Counted from the first letter of the stretch, positions 9,148 through 18,295 are shown. The stretch is 64,000 nt of DNA from Microbacterium album (GCF_014643695.1 NZ_BMJY01000001.1:1-64000), one strand, 5' to 3'. Program-made: numbers and translations. Notes: generated from the sequence alone by a model not told the origin.

Positions 9148-10065
9148 ATGACCCGTCACGCCGCCCTCGCCACCGACCGCCGCGCGGAGGAGCGCGACGT
9201 GCCCGGACTCGTCGAGAGCCTCCGCGCCGATGACCGCACGCGCGTGATCGCGGTGCGCGGGGACGAGGCGCCCCGGGCCGCGGATCCGGCCGACGGAGTG
9301 CACGCGCTGTTTCCCCGAGACGTCCCCGAGGGCGCAGAGTGGGGATTCCTCGGGCGCGATGAGTCCGGCGCCGGGATCCTCGTCGCGGCCTTCGACCCTG
9401 CCGAACCCGAGCCGTTCCCGGCCCCGGACGGCTGGACGCCGCTGCGCAGGGTCGGCGGGGAGCTGCCGCCCGACGCCGCCGAGACGTTCGTCGCCGCCGT
9501 GAGTCTGGGCCGCTGGCTCGTGGGGCACCGCTTCTGCCCCGTGTGCGGGTCCGCGGCGGTGCTGAAGCAGGCCGGGTGGTCCCGCGTGTGCGAGGGCTGC
9601 GGGCGCGAGCACTTCCCGCGCACCGACCCCGCGGTGATCGTCGCCGTGACGAACGCGGACCGGAGCAGGCTGCTGCTCGGAGCGAACGCGGCCTGGGGCG
9701 GGCGGATGCACTCGTGCTTCGCGGGCTTCGTCGAGAGCGGCGAGTCGCTCGAGACCGCCATCCACCGCGAGATCCTCGAGGAGGCCGGTGTGCGCGTCGG
9801 CGATCTGCGCTACTGCGGCTCCCAGCCCTGGCCCTACCCGCGCTCTCTCATGCTCGGCTTCGAAGCCACGGCGGTGGACGAGGGCGAGGCGCGCGCGGAC
9901 GGCACGGAGATCCTCTCCGTGCGCTGGTTCACGCGAGACGAGATCGGGGAAGGGCTCGCGGGCCGAGGCCCGATCGGGCTGCCCGGGCCCGTGTCGATCG
10001 CGCACCGCCTCATCCGCTCCTGGTACGGCGACGCGGCGGCGTCGCCCGGGATGGGGGAGCGATGA
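9148..10065 (+). CDS. nudC: NAD(+) diphosphatase NudC (Nudix hydrolase)
   Basis: 305 residues. A zinc ribbon is formed by CPVCG (about residue 130) and CEGCG (about 148), followed by a full Nudix box (GFVESGESLE... REILEEAGV, about residues 193-215) and the NADH-pyrophosphatase-specific SQPWPYPRS (about 223-231). These mark NudC, which hydrolyses NAD(H) to NMN(H) and AMP and removes NAD caps from RNA; it is cytoplasmic. The ATG follows GAGAGAGG at seven bases. The stop overlaps the helicase start (ATGA), so the two are translationally coupled, the same pairing as nudC-uvrD2 in mycobacteria. Confidence 0.93.
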   Translation: MTRHAALATDRRAEERDVPGLVESLRADDRTRVIAVRGDEAPRAADPADGVHALFPRDVPEGAEWGFLGRDESGAGILVAAFDPAEPEPFPAPDGWTPLRRVGGELPPDAAETFVAAVSLGRWLVGHRFCPVCGSAAVLKQAGWSRVCEGCGREHFPRTDPAVIVAVTNADRSRLLLGANAAWGGRMHSCFAGFVESGESLETAIHREILEEAGVRVGDLRYCGSQPWPYPRSLMLGFEATAVDEGEARADGTEILSVRWFTRDEIGEGLAGRGPIGLPGPVSIAHRLIRSWYGDAAASPGMGER

Positions 10066-11816
10066 GCGCGCTCGACGGGCTCGACGAGCACCAGCGGGAG
10101 GCGGCGGCGACCCTGCGCGGCCCGGTCGCGGTGCTGGCCGGCGCCGGTGCCGGCAAGACTCGGGTCATCACGCACCGGATCGCGCACGGCGTGGACACGG
10201 GCGCGTACTCGCCGCAGCGCGTCATGGCCGTGACCTTCACGACGAAGGCCGCGGGGGAGCTGCGCGGCCGCCTGCGGGCCCTCGGCATCGACGGAGTCGC
10301 CGCCAAGACGTTCCATGCTGCGGCCCTCGCGCAGCTGACGTACTTCTGGCCGCAGGTGGCGGGCGACGAGGCCCCGCGCATCGTCGACAACAAGGCGAAG
10401 CTGCTGGCGCACGCGGCGGATGCCCTGCGCCTGCGGCTCGATCGGGCGACGTTGCGTGACGTCGCCGGCCAGATCGAATGGCGCAAGGTCACGATGAGGT
10501 CGATCGACCAGTACGCTGCCCTGCGCCGCACGGTCGGGTCGCTCGGGACGGACGCGCTCGTCGACCTCGTGCGGGAGTACGAGAAGCTCAAGGACGAGCG
10601 TCGCCAGCTGGACTTCGAGGACGTGCTGCTCGCGTGTGCAGGAATGCTGGAGGCCGAGCCGCGGGTCGTGGCCGCGGTGCGCGAGCAGTACCGGCACTTC
10701 ACCGTGGACGAGTACCAGGACGTCTCGCCGCTGCAGAACCGGCTGCTCGAGCTCTGGCTGGGCGACCGGCGCGACCTGTGCGTCGTGGGGGACGCGAGCC
10801 AGACGATCTACTCGTTCACGGGTGCGGACTCCCGCTTCCTGCTCGAGTTCGGCACCCGCTTTCCGGATGCCCGGATCGTGCGGCTCGAGCGCAACTACCG
10901 CTCGGACGCCGCCGTGCTCGACGTCGCGAACGCGCTCATGCGCGGCCGGCCCGGTGCCCTCCGGCTCGTGGCCGCGCGCGGCGAGGCCGTCTCGCCCCGG
11001 CCCGCCGTGACGGCGTATCCCGACGATCAGGCGGAGGCCGACGGCGTCGCCGACGCGGTGGCGCGGCAGCTGCGCGAGGCGACGGCGGATCAGATCGCGG
11101 TGCTGTACCGCTCGCACGCGCAGTCGGCGCTCATCCAGCAGGCGCTCGCCGCGCGCGGCGTCGCGACCACGGTTCTGGGCGGGAAGCGCTTCTTCGACCT
11201 GCCGGAGGTGCGGCAGGCGGTGCTCGCGCTGCGCGCCGCGGCGGTCGCGCCCATCGAGCAGGGCTTCGTGGCGGCCGTCAGGGACGTGCTGCGCGGCTTG
11301 GGGCACACCGACGACGCCCCCGCGGCGGGCGGCGCGCTGCGGGACGCGTGGGAGGCCCGTGCCGCGATCCTCCGCCTCGCGGAGGACGCGCCCGAGGGAA
11401 CGACGCTGCGGGCCTTCGCCGACGACCTCATGTCGCGGGCCAAGGACCAGCACGAGCTGTCGATGCGCACGGTCACGCTCTCGACCCTGCACGCGGCGAA
11501 GGGCCTCGAGTGGCCGCACGTGCACATGATCGGGCTCTCGGAGGGCCTGCTCCCGATCAGCTACGCGACGTCCCTCGAGGGGGTCGACGAGGAGCGGCGG
11601 CTCGCGTACGTCGGCATCACGCGGGCCGCGCGGACGCTGTCGCTGTCGTGGGCCCGGACGTCCGGTCATCGCGAGCGTTCACCGTCGCGCTTCCTGGCCG
11701 AGATCGGCCCGGTGCTTCGAGAGAGCGGCAGAGGCAGGCCGGGTGCGGCCGGTGCGAGCGCCACGAGCGGTGAGCGTCGGAGCCCGCGTGCACCGACGCC
11801 GTCGCGACCTCGCTGA
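10062..11816 (+). CDS. UvrD2-type SF1A DNA helicase, short form
   Basis: 584 residues. SF1A motor with Walker A GAGAGKT (about residues 27-33), TFTTKAAGELRGRL, Walker B VDEYQDVSP (about 215-223), GDASQTIYSFTGA and STLHAAKGLEWP, and motif VI RRLAYVGITRAARTL. The N-terminal LDEHQREAA and KTFHAAALAQL resemble mycobacterial UvrD2, and the position after nudC agrees. Mycobacterial UvrD2 (about 700 residues) continues into an HRDC domain and a tetracysteine segment; here the protein stops after an Arg/Ser/Pro-rich tail, so both are absent. The last 200 bases overlap the convergent gene at 11617, which may explain the low-complexity tail. Role: DNA unwinding in repair. Confidence 0.88.
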   Translation: MSALDGLDEHQREAAATLRGPVAVLAGAGAGKTRVITHRIAHGVDTGAYSPQRVMAVTFTTKAAGELRGRLRALGIDGVAAKTFHAAALAQLTYFWPQVAGDEAPRIVDNKAKLLAHAADALRLRLDRATLRDVAGQIEWRKVTMRSIDQYAALRRTVGSLGTDALVDLVREYEKLKDERRQLDFEDVLLACAGMLEAEPRVVAAVREQYRHFTVDEYQDVSPLQNRLLELWLGDRRDLCVVGDASQTIYSFTGADSRFLLEFGTRFPDARIVRLERNYRSDAAVLDVANALMRGRPGALRLVAARGEAVSPRPAVTAYPDDQAEADGVADAVARQLREATADQIAVLYRSHAQSALIQQALAARGVATTVLGGKRFFDLPEVRQAVLALRAAAVAPIEQGFVAAVRDVLRGLGHTDDAPAAGGALRDAWEARAAILRLAEDAPEGTTLRAFADDLMSRAKDQHELSMRTVTLSTLHAAKGLEWPHVHMIGLSEGLLPISYATSLEGVDEERRLAYVGITRAARTLSLSWARTSGHRERSPSRFLAEIGPVLRESGRGRPGAAGASATSGERRSPRAPTPSRPR

Positions 11817-12504
11817 CCCTCCGGCGGCGGCGCGGGAGCAGCGCCTCGCGCAGCAGACGGGCCGCGAGGCCGCCGGCCTCCATCGCGCGCGGACGCGGCA
11901 CGGGCAGCGGGCAGCGCGCGACCAGCTGCGCGGCGATGCGCGGCCACGCCGCATCCCTGTCGCGTTCGTGCGCGGCGAGGCAGGCCAGGCACGCCGTGCG
12001 CCCCGGCAAGACGGCCGGTCCCACCGTGACGCCTCCGCCGTCGAACACGACCGGGATGTGGGCGATGTCGTCGGCCATGAGATTGGCCGGCAGGTGCGGC
12101 GGGACGAGGTGATGCGCGAGCAGCACGACGGCGTCCGCCTCGCCGGCCGCGTCGCCCCACGCGGAGGCGATGCCCGCCACGCTCATCGCCTCCGCGACAT
12201 CGGCGCACGTCGACCCGTCGACGCCGTCCGCGCCCACGAGCGCGGCGCGCAGCGCGGGCCGGGGGCGGTCCAGGGCGACCCGCACGCGCTGCAGGAACGC
12301 CGTGAGCTCGGCGGGACGCACGTCGAGCACGGCGGCGAGCCGCTTGAGCGTGACGAGGTCGACACCCCGTTCCAACTCGTCGAGGAGGCACTGCTGCCAC
12401 GGCTCCGGATCGGGGAACGTGGCCACCGGTCGCGCGCCGAGCTGGAGCGTCGTCTCGTCGCGCCACAGGAGTGGGAGGGCCGGGTCGAGCCGTAGGAACG
12501 TCAT
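11617..12504 (-). CDS. Cyclodehydratase/ThiF-like protein (TOMM cyclodehydratase-related), orphan
   Basis: 295 residues. The central PGRTACLACLAAHERDRD followed by AWPRIAAQL (about residues 167-194) is a close match to the 'PGxTPCLRCLDLHRxxRDPxWPxLAxQL' signature of ThiF-related bacteriocin/TOMM cyclodehydratase proteins, and HPACLC near residue 250 recalls their C-terminal cysteine motif. The N-terminal part (VDLVTLKRLAAVLDV) has the leader-binding, winged-helix look of this family. No YcaO partner, precursor peptide or exporter is nearby, so it is probably a stand-alone actinobacterial relative at a conserved position next to uvrD2, not part of a natural-product cluster. The C terminus overlaps the helicase gene by 200 bases on the opposite strand; the extreme tail is low complexity. 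The start has CACGAT six bases upstream and no Shine-Dalgarno sequence. Confidence 0.6.
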   Translation of the reverse strand: MTFLRLDPALPLLWRDETTLQLGARPVATFPDPEPWQQCLLDELERGVDLVTLKRLAAVLDVRPAELTAFLQRVRVALDRPRPALRAALVGADGVDGSTCADVAEAMSVAGIASAWGDAAGEADAVVLLAHHLVPPHLPANLMADDIAHIPVVFDGGGVTVGPAVLPGRTACLACLAAHERDRDAAWPRIAAQLVARCPLPVPRPRAMEAGGLAARLLREALLPRRRRRVSEVATASVHAGSDAHRSWRSHRPHPACLCRSLEAPGRSRPGSATVNARDDRTSGPTTATASARPA

Positions 12505-12510
12505 GCGGCC

Positions 12511-12516
12511 ATCGTG
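12511..12516 (-). promoter_or_regulatory. Possible -10 box CACGAT, leaderless
   Basis: On the minus strand CACGAT is followed by six bases and the ATG at 12504. It matches only the A and final T of TANNNT, so the call rests mostly on spacing and on the absence of a ribosome-binding site. Confidence 0.3.
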
Positions 12517-12597
12517 GACCGCCTTCCGTCCCCGCGAGCCGGCTGTCCACAGCCCGTCGGAAAGCTCGCCCCCTCCGAGCGGGCTGTGGACGAAACG

Positions 12598-14055
12598 TCA
12601 GACGGGTCGCGGGCCCTGCGGGTCCTCGTCCCCCTCCTGGCCGCCGTCCGCGTCGGGTCCCTGCTCGTCGGAAGCGCCGCCATCGGCTCCGCCCCCGGCC
12701 GGGCCTTCGGCCTCCGCCTCGGTCAGCAGGCGCTCCAGCGCATCGTCGAACTCGTCGCGCTCGGGCGCCTCGCCGCGGGCGGTGGCCTGAAGCCGCTCGA
12801 TGAGCCGCGATGGGTCGTCGATGTCGGCCGCCTCCGGCACGAAGTCCGGCGAATCCCACAGCGCATCGCGCGCCTCCACGCCCACGGCGTCGGTCACGGC
12901 GCGCCACATCGCCGCCGCTTCGCGCAACCGCCGCGGCCGCAGCTTGAGGCCCACGAGCGCGCCGAGGGCGTCCTCCGCGGGGCCTCCCACCGCGCGGCGA
13001 CGGCGCGTGGCCTCGGCGATCCGCTCCAGGCTCGGCACGCGCGCCGTGGCGTCCGTCGCCACCACGTCGACCCACCCCTCGATGAGCGCCAGCATGTTCT
13101 CGAGCCGCTCCAGGGCGCGACGCTGGGTCTCGGTCTGCTGCGGCAGGAGCGCGCCGCTCTCGAGAGCGGCGCGGAACTCGTCCAGGTTGGACGGATCGAA
13201 GCGCGACGCGAGGTCCTCCAGCCGGTCCATGTCGATCTCGACGCCGCGCGCGTACTCGGTGACCTGCGACAGCACGTGGAGCCTCAGCCAGCGGGCGTGC
13301 CGGAACAGCCGCGCGTGCGCGAGCTCGCGCGCCGCGACGTACAGCGACAGCTGGTCGTCGGGGATCTCCAGCCCGCGGCCGAGGTCGGCGAAGTTCTGGG
13401 GGAGGATCGCCGCCGTGCCCACCGGCAGCACGGGGATGCCGACGTCGCCGCCGCTGACCACCTCGAGCGACAGCTTGCCCACCACCTGGCCCAGCTGTGT
13501 GGCGAACAGCGAGCCGCCGACACTGCGCATCATCTGCCCCGCGCCAGCCACGAGGCTCTGCATCTCCTCCGGCACCTGCGTGCTGAGCGTCTCCGTGAGG
13601 GCGTCTGCCACGCTCGTGGCGACGGGCTCGGCGAGCTCCTGCCACACGGGCAGGCTGAGCTCGACCCATTCGGCGCGCGTGATCGTCCGCGGCGCGTCGG
13701 TGAGGTCCGAGATCGCGACCACCTCCGACAGCCACAGCCCGGCGAGGTGGAACGCCTGATCGAGATCGGCGCGCTGGGTATGGGTCACGCTGCGGCCGTC
13801 CTGCCCCGCGATGTGGAGCGCCTGGCGACGCGTCATGTCCCAGGAGAACCCGCCGCCGCCGCGGAACGCGCTCTGCAGGTTCTGCATCACCTGCGCGAGG
13901 GTCGCCGGGTCGATGGGCACCCCCGTCAGCCGGGCCAGCTGCTCCGGATCCATGCGGGAGAGCTGCTCGGGGTCGAGCTCGCTGCCCGAGGCCCCGAGGA
14001 GCTGGCGCATCAGCTCCTGGAACTCCTCCTCGGGTGTGCGGTCGTCATCTGCCAC
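12598..14055 (-). CDS. Zinc-dependent metalloprotease-like protein, DUF2342/zincin_2 family
   Basis: 485 residues. Recognised by the actinobacterial DUF2342 pattern: RGGGGFSWDMTRRQALHIAG, the ARELAHARLFRHARWLR helix (about residues 245-261) that carries the relaxed RExxH form of the zincin motif usual for this family, and ALIEGWVDVVATDA (about 345-358) with the third-ligand Glu. The C-terminal about 45 residues are acidic and Gly/Asp-rich. The biochemical function of the family is not established; it has been annotated as a putative hydrolase or coenzyme F420-associated. It is divergent from the PDZ-Lon gene, sharing a 123-base intergenic region, the same neighbour pair as in mycobacteria. 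Confidence 0.85.
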   Translation of the reverse strand: MADDDRTPEEEFQELMRQLLGASGSELDPEQLSRMDPEQLARLTGVPIDPATLAQVMQNLQSAFRGGGGFSWDMTRRQALHIAGQDGRSVTHTQRADLDQAFHLAGLWLSEVVAISDLTDAPRTITRAEWVELSLPVWQELAEPVATSVADALTETLSTQVPEEMQSLVAGAGQMMRSVGGSLFATQLGQVVGKLSLEVVSGGDVGIPVLPVGTAAILPQNFADLGRGLEIPDDQLSLYVAARELAHARLFRHARWLRLHVLSQVTEYARGVEIDMDRLEDLASRFDPSNLDEFRAALESGALLPQQTETQRRALERLENMLALIEGWVDVVATDATARVPSLERIAEATRRRRAVGGPAEDALGALVGLKLRPRRLREAAAMWRAVTDAVGVEARDALWDSPDFVPEAADIDDPSRLIERLQATARGEAPERDEFDDALERLLTEAEAEGPAGGGADGGASDEQGPDADGGQEGDEDPQGPRPV

Positions 14056-14092
14056 GTCAGCCGCCTTTCAGCCGGTCGAAGCGTTCGGGAAC

Positions 14093-14103
14093 TACGCTAG
14101 TCT
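14093..14103. promoter_or_regulatory. Divergent promoter region (TACGCT/TAGTCT and opposite-strand TAGCGT)
   Basis: Between the DUF2342 gene and the PDZ-Lon gene the sequence CTACGCTAGTCT holds TACGCT and TAGTCT on the plus strand and TAGCGT on the minus strand, all fitting TANNNT. Clear -35 boxes are not visible. Both genes here have ribosome-binding sites (GAAAGG before each start), unlike several neighbours. Confidence 0.4.
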
Positions 14104-14178
14104 GACCCGTCTTCGCTGACTCGGCCCTCGCGGCACTCGCCTTACGCCGCCCGCGAACGACGGCGCGAAAGGGGACAC

Positions 14179-15309
14179 GTGACGCTGTTCGAGGGAACCG
14201 AGCCCGAGGCGACCGAGCCGGCCCGCAGGCCGCCGCTCCCGCGCCGCGCGGTGGCCGGGCTCTGGGCCGCCGTCGTCGCGATCGTGGTGCTCGTGGTGCT
14301 CACGTTCCTCCCCACGGCGTACGTGATCCAGCGGCCCGGCCCGGTCTACGACACGATCGGGACAGCCACGTCCGCGGACGGCGAGGAGGTGCGCCTGATC
14401 GAGGTTTCGGGCGCCGACACGCACGAGACGGCCGGCACGCTCGAGCTCACGACGGTCCAGGTGGTGGGCAACCGCGAGCGCACGCCGTCCTGGTTCGAGC
14501 TGGCGCTCGCCTGGCTGGACTCGTCCCGCGCCGTGGTGCCGCTCGAGGCCGTGTTCCCGCGGGGCGTGACGACCGAGCAGCGCGAGCAGCAGAACGCCAC
14601 GCTGATGGTGGACTCGCAGGCGGAGGCGACCGCGGCCGCGCTGAGCGAGCTCGGCTACGACGTCGGCGCGAGCGTCGAGGTCACGGACCTGACGGGCGAC
14701 GACGCGCCGGCAGCGGGCATCCTCGAGCCGGGCGACCGGATCCTGACCGCGGACGGCCGGGCCGTGCGCGACGCCGCCCACCTGCGGGACCTCATCCAGT
14801 CCGGTGGGGGAGACCCCGTCGAGATCATGTTCGAGCGCGACGGGGAGAGGCGCACCGTCCAGATCACGCCGGAACAGGGGAGCGTGGCCGGCGAGACCAT
14901 GTGGTTGATCGGTGTGACGCTCACCACGGCGTTCGACTTCCCGATCGACGTCACGATCCAGCTCGACAACGTCGGCGGACCCAGCGCCGGGATGATGTTC
15001 GCGCTCGGGATCATCGACGTGCTGACGCCCGGCGCGCTCAACGGCGGCGAGCAGGTGGCCGGCACGGGCACGATCACCGCGAACGGCGAGGTGGGAGCCA
15101 TCGGCGGCATCCGCCAGAAGCTGTACGGGGCTCGCGACGCGGGCGCGGAGTGGTTCCTGGCCCCAGCGGGCAACTGCCGCGAGGTCGTGGGGCACGTGCC
15201 GGACGGGCTGTCGGTCTTCGCCGTCGAGACGCTCGACGACGCGCTCGCCGCGCTGGAGGGGATCTCGGACGGGGACACCGCCGGCCTCCCCACGTGCGAG
15301 ACGGGCTGA
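14179..15309 (+). CDS. PDZ domain-containing Lon-like serine protease, membrane-anchored (YlbL family)
   Basis: 376 residues, GTG start after GAAAGGGGACAC. A short basic N terminus is followed by one membrane segment (AVVAIVVLVVLTFLPTAYV, about residues 34-52), an extracytoplasmic PDZ domain (AAGILEPGDRILTADGRAV, about 178-196) and a C-terminal Lon-type catalytic domain with the Ser in NVGGPSAGMMF (about 267-277) and the Lys in GGIRQK (about 310-315). These Ser/Lys-dyad proteases face the outside of the membrane; the Bacillus homologue YlbL is a quality-control and checkpoint protease. A hairpin follows the stop. Confidence 0.9.
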   Translation: MTLFEGTEPEATEPARRPPLPRRAVAGLWAAVVAIVVLVVLTFLPTAYVIQRPGPVYDTIGTATSADGEEVRLIEVSGADTHETAGTLELTTVQVVGNRERTPSWFELALAWLDSSRAVVPLEAVFPRGVTTEQREQQNATLMVDSQAEATAAALSELGYDVGASVEVTDLTGDDAPAAGILEPGDRILTADGRAVRDAAHLRDLIQSGGGDPVEIMFERDGERRTVQITPEQGSVAGETMWLIGVTLTTAFDFPIDVTIQLDNVGGPSAGMMFALGIIDVLTPGALNGGEQVAGTGTITANGEVGAIGGIRQKLYGARDAGAEWFLAPAGNCREVVGHVPDGLSVFAVETLDDALAALEGISDGDTAGLPTCETG

Positions 15310-15328
15310 GCCGGCCCGGATCCGGCTC
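15308..15328 (+). terminator. Hairpin after the PDZ-Lon gene
   Basis: GAGCCGG, a seven-base loop, and CCGGCTC form a perfect 7-bp stem overlapping the stop codon. A second inverted repeat, GGCGGGC/GCCCGCC (15333-15356), lies directly before the next promoter. No U-run follows. Confidence 0.45.
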
Positions 15329-15356
15329 TCGCGGCGGGCACGGAGAAACGCCCGCC

Positions 15357-15362
15357 TAGGAT
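15357..15362 (+). promoter_or_regulatory. -10 box TAGGAT, leaderless promoter of the UPF0182 gene
   Basis: TAGGAT is followed by six bases (GGAAGG) and the GTG at 15369. GGAAGG abuts the start codon too closely to serve as a ribosome-binding site, so a leaderless mRNA is the simplest reading. Confidence 0.55.
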
Positions 15363-15368
15363 GGAAGG

Positions 15369-18284
15369 GTGACCACGACCTCAGCGCCGACGCCGGCCAC
15401 GCCATCCCCGTTCCGACGAATCGCCACCATCTCGTTCGCGGTCATCGCCGCGCTCGTGGTGGCCTTCTTCACGTTCTCGAACCTGTACGCCGAGTACCTC
15501 TGGTTCGATCAGCTCGGATTCGAGTCCGTGCTCGTGACCCAGTGGACGGCGCGCGCGATCATGTTCGTGATCGGCTTCGTCGCGATGGCGGTGCCGGTCT
15601 GGCTGGCGATCTTCCTCGCCTACCGCCTGCGGCCGGTCTACGCCCGCCTGAGCTCACAGCTCGACCGGTACCAGGAGGTCGTCGAGCCGCTGCGCCGCCT
15701 CGGCATGTGGGGCATCCCGGTGTTCTTCGGCTTCTTCGCGGGCTTCGCCGCCTCGGCGCAGTGGGAGACCACCTGGCTGTGGATGAACGGCGTCGCGACC
15801 GGATCCGTCGACCCTGAGTTCGGTCTGGACACCGGCTTCTACATGTTCGCGATGCCCTTCTACCAGGCGCTCGCAGGCTTCCTCTCGGCGGTCGTCCTCA
15901 TCTCGCTGCTGGTCACGGCAGCCGTGTCGTACCTGTACGGCTCGGTGCGCGTCGGGCAGGGCGAACTGCGGATCTCCAAGCCCGCGCGCATCCAGCTCGC
16001 CGTGCTCGCCGGCGTCTACCTGCTCGTGCAGGCCGGGAGCCTGTGGCTCGACCGCTACGCGACCCTCGTCGCACCCGGCAACCGCATCACCGGCCCGGCG
16101 TACACCGAGGTCAACGCCGTCATCCCCGGTCAGACGATCCTCGCGGTGGTCGCGGCGCTCGTCGCGATCCTGTTCTTCGTGACCGCGATCATCGGCCGGT
16201 GGCGCTACCCGCTCATCGCCACCGCGCTGCTCATCGTCACGTCCCTGGTCGTCGGCGTCGGCTACCCGTGGGCGGTCCAGACCTTCCAGGTGCGCCCCAA
16301 TGAGCGCGCCCTCGAGATGGACTACTACCAGCGCAACGTCGACATGACGCGCGAGGCCTACGCCCTCGACGGCATCGAGAAGATCGAGTTCAACGCCGAG
16401 ACGGACGCCGAGGCGGGTCAGCTGCGCAACGACGCCGACACGACGGCGTCGCTGCGCCTCATGGACCCCGCCATCATCAGCCCCACCGTGCGGCAGCTTC
16501 AGCAGTACCGCGCGTACTACGGCTTCGCCGAGCGGCTCGACGTCGACCGGTACGAGATCGACGGCGAGACCCAGGACACGGTCGTCGCGGTGCGCGAGCT
16601 CAACCTGCAGGACCTGGATGCGAGCGCGCAGACCTGGCAGAACACGACCATGGTCTACACGCACGGCTACGGCCTGGTCGCCGCGAAGGGCAACGAGCGC
16701 ACCCGCGAGGGCGAGCCGGTGTTCATCGAGAGCGACATCCCGTCCACGGGCTTCCTGTCCGATCTCGACTACGAGCCGCGTGTGTACTTCGGCGAGAACT
16801 CGCCGCTGTACTCGATCGTCGGCGCCCCCGAGGACGCCGAGCCCATGGAGCTCGACTACCCGCGCGGCCAGGAGGGCGCGAGCGAGACGCGCACGACCTT
16901 CCGGGGCGACGGCGGCCCGAGCGTCGGCAACTTCTTCAACAAGCTGCTCTACGCGATGAAGTTCCAGTCCGAGCAGATCCTGTTCTCGGACAACGTCAAC
17001 CCCGAGTCGCAGATCCTCTACGACCGCCACCCGCGCGACCGCGTCCAGAAGGTCGCGCCGTACCTGACGCTCGACGGCGACCCGTACCCGAGCGTGGTGG
17101 ACGGCCGCATCGTGTGGATCATCGACGGGTACACGACGAGCGCGACGTACCCCTACTCGACGGGCGTGAGCCTCTCGCAGGCGATCAGCGACTCGACCAA
17201 CCCCGCGCCGAACCTGCGGATCGACGACATCAACTACATCCGCAACTCGGTCAAGGCGACGGTCGATGCGTACGACGGGAAGGTGACGCTGTACGCGTGG
17301 GACGAGGAGGACCCGGTGCTGCAGGCGTGGCAGAAGGTCTACCCGACGACGCTCGAGCCGATCAGCGAGATGTCGGGCGAGCTGATGAGCCACGTGCGGT
17401 ATCCGACCGACCTGTTCAAGGTGCAGCGCGCCCTGCTCGGCACCTACCACGTCGACACGGCCGGCCAGTTCTACCAGCGCGACAACGCATGGACCTCGCC
17501 GAGCGACCCGACCAACCCCGAGGTCCTGCAGCCGCCGTACTACCTGACGATGCGTATGCCGGGGCAGGACGAGCCCACGTTCTCGATGTTCACCACGTTC
17601 ATCCCCGACGGCGGACAGCGGAACGTGCTGATGGGCTACCTGGCGGTCGACTCGGATGCGGGCAAGGAGGCCGGAGTCAAACGCGACGGCTACGGCACCC
17701 TGAGGCTGCTCGAGGTCTCGGCCGACTCGCCGGTGCCCGGCCCCGGACAGGTGCAGAACTCGTTCAACTCCGACACGACCATCGCCCAGGAGATGAACGT
17801 CCTCCAGCTCGGTTCGTCGGACGTCAGCTTCGGCAACCTGCTGACGCTGCCCGTCGGCGGCGGCCTGCTGTACGTGCAGCCGCTGTACGTGCAGTCCACG
17901 GCGGGGACGACGTATCCGCTGCTGCGGAAGGTGCTGGTCGCGTTCGGTGACGAGCTCGCGTTCGAGGACACGCTCGCCGACGCGCTCGATGAGCTGTTCG
18001 GCGGCGATTCGGGAGCCGCGACGGGCGACGACGATGTGACTCCGGTGGATCCGCTGGATCCCGATGCCCAGCCGGAGGAGCCCGCGGAGGAGCCCGGCGC
18101 CGAGCCGACGACTCCGCCCGCGCCGCCGGCTGGGGGCGCCACGTACGAGGAGGCGCTCGCCGACGCGGGCGCGGCGCTCCAGGCGAAGCAGGCCGCGCTC
18201 GAGGAGGGCGACATGGTCGCCTACGCCGAGGCCGACCGCGACCTCAACGACGCCGTGCAGCGACTGCTCGAGCTCAGCGACTGA
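15369..18284 (+). CDS. UPF0182 family large membrane protein
   Basis: 971 residues, GTG start fixed by the leaderless promoter. About seven hydrophobic segments lie in the first 310 residues (for example TISFAVIAALVVAFFTF, AIMFVIGFVAMAVPVWLAI, IPVFFGFFAGFAASAQW, ALAGFLSAVVLISLLVTAA), followed by a long extracytoplasmic region with the family's conserved blocks VRPNERALEMDYYQRNV, YYGFAERLDVDRY, VYTHGYGLVAAKGN and LPVGGGLLYVQPLYVQ. An acidic Pro/Glu-rich linker near residue 880-920 leads to a short C-terminal helical segment. The function of the family is unknown; it is common in actinobacteria and sits here in its usual place beside the PDZ-Lon gene. Confidence 0.92.
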   Translation: MTTTSAPTPATPSPFRRIATISFAVIAALVVAFFTFSNLYAEYLWFDQLGFESVLVTQWTARAIMFVIGFVAMAVPVWLAIFLAYRLRPVYARLSSQLDRYQEVVEPLRRLGMWGIPVFFGFFAGFAASAQWETTWLWMNGVATGSVDPEFGLDTGFYMFAMPFYQALAGFLSAVVLISLLVTAAVSYLYGSVRVGQGELRISKPARIQLAVLAGVYLLVQAGSLWLDRYATLVAPGNRITGPAYTEVNAVIPGQTILAVVAALVAILFFVTAIIGRWRYPLIATALLIVTSLVVGVGYPWAVQTFQVRPNERALEMDYYQRNVDMTREAYALDGIEKIEFNAETDAEAGQLRNDADTTASLRLMDPAIISPTVRQLQQYRAYYGFAERLDVDRYEIDGETQDTVVAVRELNLQDLDASAQTWQNTTMVYTHGYGLVAAKGNERTREGEPVFIESDIPSTGFLSDLDYEPRVYFGENSPLYSIVGAPEDAEPMELDYPRGQEGASETRTTFRGDGGPSVGNFFNKLLYAMKFQSEQILFSDNVNPESQILYDRHPRDRVQKVAPYLTLDGDPYPSVVDGRIVWIIDGYTTSATYPYSTGVSLSQAISDSTNPAPNLRIDDINYIRNSVKATVDAYDGKVTLYAWDEEDPVLQAWQKVYPTTLEPISEMSGELMSHVRYPTDLFKVQRALLGTYHVDTAGQFYQRDNAWTSPSDPTNPEVLQPPYYLTMRMPGQDEPTFSMFTTFIPDGGQRNVLMGYLAVDSDAGKEAGVKRDGYGTLRLLEVSADSPVPGPGQVQNSFNSDTTIAQEMNVLQLGSSDVSFGNLLTLPVGGGLLYVQPLYVQSTAGTTYPLLRKVLVAFGDELAFEDTLADALDELFGGDSGAATGDDDVTPVDPLDPDAQPEEPAEEPGAEPTTPPAPPAGGATYEEALADAGAALQAKQAALEEGDMVAYAEADRDLNDAVQRLLELSD

Positions 18285-18295
18285 GCCCGCGCCAC

